Below, piece after piece: positions 1-6,522 of a DNA stretch of 14,175 bases. This DNA comes from DASSBG01 sp965651365 (GTDB lineage Bacteria; Pseudomonadota; Gammaproteobacteria; Xanthomonadales; Rhodanobacteraceae): NCBI GenBank assembly GCA_965651365.1, contig CBFGSA010000072.1, forward strand, positions 1 to 14,175, read 5' to 3'. Position 1 is the stretch's first letter. Every line of letters begins with the position of its first letter. Both the position numbers and the translations under genes were made by a program. The notes beneath the pieces were generated by a model. The model was not told the origin of the DNA. It saw only the letters and a program-made list of their open reading frames with translations, and searched no databases.

Positions 1-2
1 GC

Positions 3-3000
3 AACCTCAACGTCAACGCGCAGGCCCAGGTCAAGGGCAACGTCTACACCACCGACCATGTCACAACCCAGTCGGTTGGGATGCCGTTTGCGAGCGTCAG
101 CAACGGCGGCAGCAAGACCACCGATCTGGACGGCAAGTACGACTACACCGGCGGCAGCGCCAGCGTGGCCCTGGACGGCAAGTATTTCAAGATCGTCGAC
201 AACTGCGGCTCGATTTCGCTCAGCAACAGCACTGACGGCAACCTGGACCTGGGCTCCAATACCGGCACCGATTGCACCACACCGGGCTTCGGCGGCGCGG
301 GCAACACCAATGCCTCGCGCAGCGCCTTCTACAATCTGACCCTGATCAACCGCAAGGCGATCACCTTCTTCCCGTCCAATTCCTGGCTGCAGGGCAAGGT
401 CACGGCCGAGGTCAACGAGAACGATACCTGCAATGCGTTCTGGGACGGAAGCAGCCTGAACTTCTTCAAGTCCTCTCCGGGATCGTGCGCCAATACCGGC
501 GAGATTCCGGGCGTGTTCCTGCACGAGTGGGGCCACGGCATGGACACCAATACCGGTGGTGCGGCCAGCGAATACGGCAGCGGCGAGGCCGTGGGCGATA
601 CGTTCGCGATGCTGGAAACCAAGGAGTCGTGCATCGGCATGGGCTTCTTCACCGACGGCTCCACCTGTTACAACTGCAACACCGGCTGCACCGGGGTACG
701 TGATGCGGCGGCGTTCAGCCAGAATGGTCCCTCGGGCAACGTGATTGCCAGTCCGGCCACAATTACCGATGACAACGGTGTCGATGCCGATCGGGGTGCC
801 TGTCCGTACTTCACGCCCCAGGGCTACGCCTACCAGGGACCGATGGGTTACGAGGGCCATCTGGAAAGCTATATCGCCAGCTCTGCCAATTGGGATCTGG
901 CCAAGGCGCTGGTGGCCGAATACGGATCCCAGGCCGGTTGGCAGCAGATGGACACGATCTGGTACGGCTCGCTGGTGCCGAGCAAGAGTGCCTATCAGGT
1001 GGTTTCCGGCGGCAAATGCAACGTCAACGCCGAAGTCAATGGTTGCGGCGCCAACAACTGGTACACGGTGTATCTGACCGCCGATGATGACGATGGCAAT
1101 CTCGCCAACGGCACACCCAATGCCTGCCGCATCTTCGATGCCTTCGAGGCGCACGGCATTGCCTGCGGCACGCGCCCGGTCTGCACCCCGACCACACCTG
1201 ATTTCTACCTGTCCAGTGCCAGCACCCAGGCGAATGTGTGCGCTGGCAACAGCACCGACTTCAGCATCGATGTCGGTTCGACCCAGGGCTTCAGCAATCC
1301 GGTGAGCCTGTCCACGGGGAGCCTGGCGGCGGGCATCACGGCGAGCTTTGCGCCCAATCCGGTGGCACCCGGCAACAGTAGTGGCATGCACATTGCGACC
1401 ACGGGCGCGACAGCCGCAGGCGATTACACCATCACGGCATCCGGCAGCGCCAGTGGCAGTGCCGGCCATTCGCTGGATCTGGCGCTCAAGGTCTTCGCTG
1501 GCAGTCCCGCGGCGCCGGCACTGCAGACGCCGGCCGACGGTGCGGCCGACCAGAATCCGCAGCTCAGCCTGAGCTGGAGTGCTGTGCCCGAGGCGGCAAG
1601 CTACGGCGTCGAGGTGGCCAGCGATGCTGCATTCGCGAATATCGTCGACAGCGCCACGGGCCTGACAGCGACCACGTACCAGCCTGCCGGGCTGGCACCC
1701 AATACCACCTATTACTGGCGCGTCACAGCCGACAATGTCTGCGGTCCGGCCAGCAGCACGACGGCCCGCTTCACCACCGCCAACATGATCTGCTCCAGCC
1801 CCGGGCTGACCATTCCCGACGGCGTCGGCAGCGGGGTCAGCGACGTGATTCACCTGGCCAATGGCAATGCCCTCAATGGCATGACGGTGGCGATCAAGGC
1901 CAGCCACAGTTGGGTGGGTGATTTGAAGTTCACCCTCAGCCACGCCGGCACCGACGTGGTGCTGATCAACCGGCCCGGCAAGAGCGGCAGCGGTAGCTAC
2001 GGTTGCGACAATGCCGACATCGACGCGACCCTGGACGATGCCGCAGCCACCAGCGTGCAGGATCAATGCAACAGCACGCCGCCCGCCATTGGCGGCACGC
2101 AGCAGCCGTTTGAGCCCCTGTCGGCATTCACCGGCCAGGCCGCCAGTGGCGACTGGACCCTGACCGCGGCCGATGAGGCCGACTTCATCGAAGGTACGCT
2201 GGATCAGTGGTGCCTGATTCCGGATGTGCCGCCACCGTCGAGCTACACGGTGGGTGGCACGCTGAGCGGCCTCAGCGGTACGGTGGTGCTGCAGGTCAAC
2301 GGCGGCGATGACTTGAGTCTGACGGCGGACGGCCCATTCAGCTTCAGCCAGGCTCTGGCCGATCTCAGCAGCTACCATGTCAGCGTGTCGCAGCAACCGG
2401 CCGGCCAGATCTGCACCGTCAGCAACGGCAGCGGCCAGGTCAACGGCGGCAATGTGACGAATATCGCCGTCAACTGTGCCGACAACACCGCAGGCACCTA
2501 CAGTGTGGGCGGTGCATTGAGCGGCTTGGCAGCCGGCAAGACGGTGACCTTGCAGCTCAACGGCGGCAATGATCTGGTGCTGGCCGGCAACGGCGGCTTC
2601 ACCTTTGCCCAGACCCTGGCCAATGCTGCCAGCTATGCGGTTACCGTATCCAGCCAGCCGGCGGGGCAGGTCTGCACTATCGGCAACGGCGCTGGCGCGA
2701 TCAATGGCGCCGATGTCGGCGATGTGACGGTGACCTGCGGTGATCCGCCGCCGCCGGAATGGACGATTGGCGGCCAGGTCACGGGCCTGTCCGGCAGCGG
2801 CCTGATATTGCAGCTCAATGGCGCCAACGATCTGCCGGTGACGGCCAATGGCCCGTTCGCTTTTGCTGCCGCACTCACTGACGGAACGGCGTGGACGGCC
2901 AGCATTCTGAGCCAGCCGTCGGGCCAGAGCTGCCAGCTTGGCAACGCTTCGGGTACCGCCGTGGCCGATGTGGGCGATATCCAGCTGCAGTGTGCCGACG

Positions 3001-3638
3001 ATCCGGTCCCCGATCGCATCTTTGACAACGGTTTCGAGGAAGTCCTGCCGCCGTTCGCGCAGCCCCTGCTCGATCCGGGCTTTGAGGCGACAACCGAGGC
3101 ATTTGGCAGCAATCCGAATTGGGACGGCAGTGATTCGCACAGCGCCGGGACCACCCCGTTTTGTGATGGCAGCTGCTCGCAAGGGGGCACCATTCCGACC
3201 CGGGACGGCGCCTGGGCCGTATGGTTTGGTGCCTGGAATGCCAGCACGCCGTCACAGATGGACTTTTCGCAGTCAGTGACCATCACCAGCGGCGGTCCGC
3301 GCTACCTGCGTTACTGGCGTCTGCTCGGCATCGTGCCTGAGGGTGTCACCACCCTCAAGATCCTGGTCGATGGCAACCCGGTCTACAGCACGGATCTGAC
3401 GCTGCTGGCGGCAGAAACCGAATTCAGTCAGCGCTCGGTGGACATCAGCGCCTGGGCCGACGATGCCGCGCACAGCATCAAGTTTGAATTCGACAACGAT
3501 GGCAGCGGCAGCACCGACGGCAGCCTGTTCATCGACATGGTGACCATCGGCAACCAGCCGCTGATGCCGGCCATGGCAACGCCGGCTCAAGCCAGGCCGA
3601 CACCAGCCATGCTGAATGCGGTGCGCGTGGCGCACTGA
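3..3638 (+). CDS. Secreted HEWGH zinc metalloprotease with P-domain and beta repeats (5'-truncated)
   Basis: The reading frame is open from base 3 to the stop at 3636-3638, so the true start and any signal peptide lie outside the window; 1211 residues are visible (numbered here from base 3). HEWGH is at 174-178, followed by GEAVGD with its Glu at 195. This fits a gluzincin zinc site (two His plus a downstream Glu) and predicts an extracellular metallo-endopeptidase. Many paired Cys suggest an oxidising environment. In order follow an Ig-like stretch (about 400-500), an FN3-like domain (501-592), a proprotein-convertase P-domain (597-740), three repeats of about 85 residues starting at 748, 833 and 920, an acidic linker with IFDNGFE at 1006-1012, and a beta-rich C-terminal module (about 1020-1190) that may bind a ligand. 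P-domains are frequent on secreted bacterial proteases. No membrane anchor is seen at the C terminus. The protease class is well supported; substrate and exact MEROPS family are not. Confidence 0.88.
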   Translation, partial: NLNVNAQAQVKGNVYTTDHVTTQSVGMPFASVSNGGSKTTDLDGKYDYTGGSASVALDGKYFKIVDNCGSISLSNSTDGNLDLGSNTGTDCTTPGFGGAGNTNASRSAFYNLTLINRKAITFFPSNSWLQGKVTAEVNENDTCNAFWDGSSLNFFKSSPGSCANTGEIPGVFLHEWGHGMDTNTGGAASEYGSGEAVGDTFAMLETKESCIGMGFFTDGSTCYNCNTGCTGVRDAAAFSQNGPSGNVIASPATITDDNGVDADRGACPYFTPQGYAYQGPMGYEGHLESYIASSANWDLAKALVAEYGSQAGWQQMDTIWYGSLVPSKSAYQVVSGGKCNVNAEVNGCGANNWYTVYLTADDDDGNLANGTPNACRIFDAFEAHGIACGTRPVCTPTTPDFYLSSASTQANVCAGNSTDFSIDVGSTQGFSNPVSLSTGSLAAGITASFAPNPVAPGNSSGMHIATTGATAAGDYTITASGSASGSAGHSLDLALKVFAGSPAAPALQTPADGAADQNPQLSLSWSAVPEAASYGVEVASDAAFANIVDSATGLTATTYQPAGLAPNTTYYWRVTADNVCGPASSTTARFTTANMICSSPGLTIPDGVGSGVSDVIHLANGNALNGMTVAIKASHSWVGDLKFTLSHAGTDVVLINRPGKSGSGSYGCDNADIDATLDDAAATSVQDQCNSTPPAIGGTQQPFEPLSAFTGQAASGDWTLTAADEADFIEGTLDQWCLIPDVPPPSSYTVGGTLSGLSGTVVLQVNGGDDLSLTADGPFSFSQALADLSSYHVSVSQQPAGQICTVSNGSGQVNGGNVTNIAVNCADNTAGTYSVGGALSGLAAGKTVTLQLNGGNDLVLAGNGGFTFAQTLANAASYAVTVSSQPAGQVCTIGNGAGAINGADVGDVTVTCGDPPPPEWTIGGQVTGLSGSGLILQLNGANDLPVTANGPFAFAAALTDGTAWTASILSQPSGQSCQLGNASGTAVADVGDIQLQCADDPVPDRIFDNGFEEVLPPFAQPLLDPGFEATTEAFGSNPNWDGSDSHSAGTTPFCDGSCSQGGTIPTRDGAWAVWFGAWNASTPSQMDFSQSVTITSGGPRYLRYWRLLGIVPEGVTTLKILVDGNPVYSTDLTLLAAETEFSQRSVDISAWADDAAHSIKFEFDNDGSGSTDGSLFIDMVTIGNQPLMPAMATPAQARPTPAMLNAVRVAH
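2244..2999 (+). repeat. Three tandem ~85-residue beta repeats inside the metalloprotease
   Basis: The three units start with YTVGG (2244), YSVGG (2499) and WTIGG (2760). Each contains a L-x-L-N-G-x-(N/D)-D-L core, then a G-x-F-x-F-x-x-x-L stretch and a Q-P-(A/S)-G-Q-x-C segment, and ends in a second Cys followed by A/G and D. The two Cys per unit probably form a disulfide. Such units recur in many large secreted bacterial proteins and look like Ig-like stalk or adhesion modules. The copies are diverged at DNA level, so this is an old duplication and not a recent slippage array. Confidence 0.8.
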
Positions 3639-3650
3639 GGGACCACGGCA

Positions 3651-3670
3651 GGCGGACAGGGATGTCCGCC
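3651..3670. terminator. Hairpin between convergent protease and rpiA genes
   Basis: GGCGGACA (3651-3658) and TGTCCGCC (3663-3670) form a perfect 8-bp stem with a 4-base loop. It lies in the 63-bp gap between the converging protease and rpiA stop codons. There is no T-run on either side, so it is not a textbook intrinsic terminator. Its position suggests bidirectional termination or 3'-end protection. Confidence 0.5.
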
Positions 3671-3701
3671 GTACCGGTTCGAATCGTGATTGGGCGCAGT
3701 T

Positions 3702-4346
3702 TCAGCCGATGCGCTGATCGCCCACCAGCACGATGTCGGCCGGGCGTCGGGCAAACAGGCCAACGGTGACGATGCCCGCAATCTGGTTGAGTTCGGTTTC
3801 CATCGCGACCGGGTCGGTGATCTGCCAGCCGTGCACATCCAGAATCCAGTTGCCGTTGTCGGTGACGCAATCCTCACGCCACACTGGCCGGCCGCCGCGA
3901 TTGACGATGGCCCGTGCCACGTGGCTGCGGGCCATCGGAATCACCTCGATCGGCAGCGGAAAGCGGCCCAGCACCTCGACCTGCTTGGACGGGTCGATGA
4001 TGCACACGAAGGTCTTCGAGGCCGCGGCCACGATCTTCTCGCGGGTCAGCGCGGCGCCGCCACCCTTGATCAGGCGCTTGTGCGGGTCGCATTCGTCGGC
4101 GCCGTCGATGCACAGGTGCAGCGGGCCGAAGGCATTGAGTTCGAGCTCCTCGATGCCATGCTTTTTCATCAGCGAGCTGCTCTGGCTGGAGCTCGACACG
4201 GCACCTTCGATGCATTTGCCGCTGGCGGCCAGCGCCTCGATGAAGCAGGCCACGGTCGAGCCGCTGCCGATGCCGAGCACCATGCCGTCTTCGACGAATT
4301 GAAGTGCCGCCTCGGCGGCTGCGCGTTTTTGTGGGTCGTGGGTCAT
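3702..4346 (-). CDS. rpiA: Ribose-5-phosphate isomerase A
   Basis: Cytosolic enzyme of the non-oxidative pentose phosphate pathway that interconverts ribose 5-phosphate and ribulose 5-phosphate. The 214-residue product is close to the 219 residues of E. coli RpiA. It has GIGSGS at 25-30 (phosphate-binding loop), DGADE at 81-85, KGGGAALTREK at 94-104 and DNGN further on. Asp81, Asp84, Lys94 and the catalytic Glu103 fall at the same numbers as in the E. coli enzyme, which supports both the identity and the start codon. It is the last minus-strand gene visible and converges on the protease gene. The ATG is preceded directly by a pyrimidine-rich repeat with no Shine-Dalgarno sequence (see 4351-4498), which is unusual. 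Confidence 0.97.
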   Translation of the reverse strand: MTHDPQKRAAAEAALQFVEDGMVLGIGSGSTVACFIEALAASGKCIEGAVSSSSQSSSLMKKHGIEELELNAFGPLHLCIDGADECDPHKRLIKGGGAALTREKIVAAASKTFVCIIDPSKQVEVLGRFPLPIEVIPMARSHVARAIVNRGGRPVWREDCVTDNGNWILDVHGWQITDPVAMETELNQIAGIVTVGLFARRPADIVLVGDQRIG

Positions 4347-4350
4347 TGTT

Positions 4351-4498
4351 TGGGAGTGGGGAGTGGGAAGTGGGAAGTGGGAACTAGGAACCAGGAACTA
4401 GGGAATGGGGGCCGCGCCGACATTTGCACAACCGTTCAAGCTGGCAGACATTTGCTTTTTGCTTTCCCACTCCCGACTCCCCACTCCCTACTTCCCAA
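4351..4498. repeat. G-tract/C-tract inverted repeat filling the EVE-rpiA gap
   Basis: On the plus strand 4352-4410 is a run of imperfect 7-base units of the type GGGAAGT or GGGAGTG, with G-runs at 4352-4354, 4358-4361, 4365-4367, 4372-4374 and 4379-4381. At 4464-4498 the same motif returns in inverted orientation, with C-runs at 4466-4468, 4472-4474, 4479-4482, 4486-4488 and 4494-4496. The arms share GGGAGTGGGGAGT exactly. About 80 bases of ordinary sequence separate them. The arms can pair into a long imperfect hairpin, and each arm alone meets the usual G-quadruplex pattern on its G-rich strand. It resembles degenerate GGGAAT-type intergenic repeats I recall from Xanthomonadaceae genomes; that link is from memory. 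Confidence 0.8.
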
Positions 4499-4947
<449 letters not shown>

Positions 4948-4951
<4 letters not shown>

Positions 4952-5580
4952 TCAGTGTCCTCTGATTTCTTGCACACGATGAGTTGGTGGTCGGTGGCGA
5001 CAAGATCCAGAGGCACATCCCAGGTCTGCGCCACGAGCCGGTCGACCTGCTGAAAGGCATGTGCCACCCCGACCAGCAGCGGTTTGGGCGGCCGCTTGTC
5101 TGCATTGAGAAAGGCCAGGCTGCGATCGTAGTAGCCGCCACCGGTACCCAGGCGGTTGCCGCGCGCGTCAAAAGCCAGCAGCGGCAGCAGGATCAAGTCC
5201 AGCTCGTTGGCCGCAATGATTTCCGCATCGGCCGCCGGTTCAGGAATGCCGTAGCGATTGGCGACCACGGCCTCGCCGCTGCGCCAGCGGGCGAACTTCA
5301 GTTGCTGTCCGGCCGCAATCTGCGGCAGCCAGTACTGTTGCCCGTTGGTCTCCAGAGTGGCCACGAGCAGGTTCAGCGGCACTTCGCCATCACAGGCCCA
5401 GTAGCCGGCCACGTTGCGGCATTGGGCAAACGCCGGCCAGTGTTCGAACGTGTGGCGCAGGCCCTGGGCGGCCAGCATGCGCTGGCGCGGGCTCAGCTGC
5501 TGGCGACGTGTGCGCATGCGCTGCCGCAGCTCGGCGCGCTGGTGATCGCGTGCGTCATTCATTGCCGAAGGGATGGACAT
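4948..5580 (-). CDS. fau: 5-formyltetrahydrofolate cyclo-ligase
   Basis: Catalyses the ATP-dependent conversion of 5-formyl-THF to 5,10-methenyl-THF, returning folate to the one-carbon pool. The 210-residue product shows the family signatures GIPEP (111-115) and the glycine-rich phosphate-binding loop GTGGGYYDRSL (145-155), preceded by a hydrophobic strand and LAFD. An alternative start at Met7 (5560-5562) is equally possible, since neither ATG has a Shine-Dalgarno sequence. The gene lies 55 bases downstream of the predicted 6S RNA on the same strand. This is the conserved ssrS-fau (ygfA) pairing of gammaproteobacteria, where the two can share a transcript. It overlaps the EVE gene by 4 bases. 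Confidence 0.95.
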
Positions 5581-5635
5581 GCAAAACAGGCGCGTATGGA
5601 CTGCGCCATGATCAGCCGGTGCGGGAAATGAAGCA

Positions 5636-5824
5636 AGGCTCTTCCGCGGTGCCGGTGCGCATCAGGCGACCTTGATCCGAGGGGATCAGGTGGGTGGGCT
5701 CGTCGCAGGCTTCAGGCTTTCCGCTCATGGCGGACATGCGCAACACCCGGATTCTGCCGACCCGAGGTCGAGTGTTAGGAACAAGGCGATTGCTGACAAT
5801 GCGCTGCCGAACACCGCAGAAGAT
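5636..5824 (-). ncRNA. ssrS: 6S RNA
   Basis: 6S RNA binds sigma70-RNA polymerase holoenzyme by mimicking an open promoter. About 189 nt are predicted on the minus strand. The 5' end (5824-5812, TCTTCTGCGGTG) pairs with the 3' end (5639-5651, CACCGCGGAAGA) in a nearly perfect 12-bp closing stem with one G-U. Inside are an apical hairpin (TCCGC 5720-5724 with GCGGA 5730-5734) and a second hairpin (5670-5690, TTGATCC with GGATCAG) that corresponds to the CCTTGAACC/GGGTTCAAGG helix of E. coli 6S. The segments GAAGCC and CTGCGACGA also match E. coli 6S. The location between zapA and fau is the conserved one. A weak -10-like TAGACT (5837-5832) lies 7 bases upstream of the proposed 5' end. Ends are approximate to a few bases. 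Confidence 0.88.
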
Positions 5825-5865
5825 GGGTGCAAGTCTAGCATCCTCAGGTGCATAAATTGTGAAAT

Positions 5866-5910
5866 CCGGAAGCGGTTTCCGGCCCGATTCTTGCTTTCGG
5901 CAACGGGCCG
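5866..5910 (-). terminator. Paired small inverted repeats between zapA and 6S RNA
   Basis: CCGGAA (5866-5871) and TTCCGG (5877-5882) form a 6-bp stem with a 5-base loop. CGGCCC (5880-5885) and GGGCCG (5905-5910) form an overlapping, mutually exclusive stem. They sit after the zapA stop and before the 6S promoter. On the minus strand the first stem is followed by ATTTCACAATTT, a weak T-rich stretch. It could attenuate zapA read-through into ssrS, but the signal is modest. Confidence 0.3.
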
Positions 5911-5945
5911 CAGCGGTACGCGATTGCACGGCGCCGGCTCGGGTC

Positions 5946-6254
5946 TCAGACGGCTGCACCACCGGCCTCGCCCAGCGCCTGCTCCAGTTTGCGGGTCAGT
6001 GATTCGATGCTCGATCCGAGCTTTTCCTCGCGCGTGGTGCGTTCGGCCTTGAGGTTCAGGTATTCATGCGCAACGCTCAGCGCGACCAGTACCGCGATGC
6101 GGTCGAAACCGGGATTGCCGGCGTTGTTGCGCAGCTCGCGCATGCGCTTGTCCAACAGATCGGCGGCGGCGATCAGGCCGGCCCGCTCGTCCTCCGAGCA
6201 GGCCACCAGAAACTCGCGGTCGAGCAGGCGGACGTTGACGGGTTCGCTGGCCAT
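5946..6254 (-). CDS. zapA: Cell division protein ZapA
   Basis: ZapA binds FtsZ filaments at mid-cell and promotes their bundling. The 102-residue product is close to the 109 of E. coli ZapA. It shows the N-terminal strand pattern VNVRLLDREFLVAC (6-19), the helix AADLLDKRMRELR (30-42), and a C-terminal coiled-coil region from about residue 70 rich in Glu, Lys and Leu. The conserved core IAVLVALSVAHEYL is at 53-66. The start is 7 bases after the stop of the TIGR02449-type gene and lacks a Shine-Dalgarno sequence, suggesting coupled translation. The order TIGR02449-zapA-ssrS-fau is the common one in this part of the gammaproteobacteria. Confidence 0.94.
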   Translation of the reverse strand: MASEPVNVRLLDREFLVACSEDERAGLIAAADLLDKRMRELRNNAGNPGFDRIAVLVALSVAHEYLNLKAERTTREEKLGSSIESLTRKLEQALGEAGGAAV

Positions 6255-6261
6255 GCCGGGC

Positions 6262-6486
6262 TCAGTTGGCGTTTTCCAGCGTTTTCAGGCGCTGGATCAT
6301 GGCTTCGACGCGCGAGCGCGCCTGTTCATTGCGTGCCAGAAGGGTGGCCCGTTCGGTTGCCAGTTGTTCCTGGCTGGCCAGCAGGCTGCGGTTCTCCTCG
6401 CAGACACGGCGGTAGTTGGCGAGCAAGCTGTCCAGCGCGCCGGACAGCTTGCTGATGCGATCCTGGGTGGAGTCGGGCGTGTCCAT
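6262..6486 (-). CDS. TIGR02449-type ZapB-like coiled-coil protein
   Basis: A 74-residue, nearly all-helical, charged protein with a heptad pattern from about residue 10 to 70 (leucines and alanines spaced 3-4 apart among Glu, Gln and Arg). Its size, composition and position immediately upstream of zapA match the TIGR02449 family of short coiled-coil proteins. I infer a role in division with ZapA, similar in form to ZapB, but nothing in the sequence proves it. There is no Shine-Dalgarno sequence. A good -10 hexamer ends exactly 6 bases before the ATG, so the transcript may be leaderless. It lies 18 bases downstream of the sensor gene stop. Confidence 0.85.
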   Translation of the reverse strand: MDTPDSTQDRISKLSGALDSLLANYRRVCEENRSLLASQEQLATERATLLARNEQARSRVEAMIQRLKTLENAN

Positions 6487-6492
6487 GATTTC

Positions 6493-6522
6493 ACTATACC
6501 GGGTTCAGTCGGTGGATGGGAA
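6493..6522 (-). promoter_or_regulatory. Predicted leaderless promoter for the TIGR02449-zapA operon
   Basis: On the minus strand, TTCCCA (6522-6517, 4 of 6 matches to TTGACA) is followed after 18 bases by TATAGT (6498-6493, 5 of 6 matches to TATAAT). The six bases GAAATC separate the -10 from the ATG, so +1 would be the A of the start codon. The -35 lies inside the last codons of the sensor gene, and the -10 lies just after its stop. Confidence 0.5.

Noticed and set aside
1084..1305. Small plus-strand frames inside the protease gene
   Set aside because: They are out-of-frame shadows within a gene whose frame is fixed by HEWGH, the P-domain and the repeats.
2633..3286. Minus-strand frame of 217 codons
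   Set aside because: It is a shadow of the repeat region of the secreted protease and has no recognisable protein features.
5612..5962. Minus-strand frame of 116 codons between zapA and fau
   Set aside because: It covers the 6S RNA, whose paired ends and synteny explain the sequence better. The peptide has no family features.
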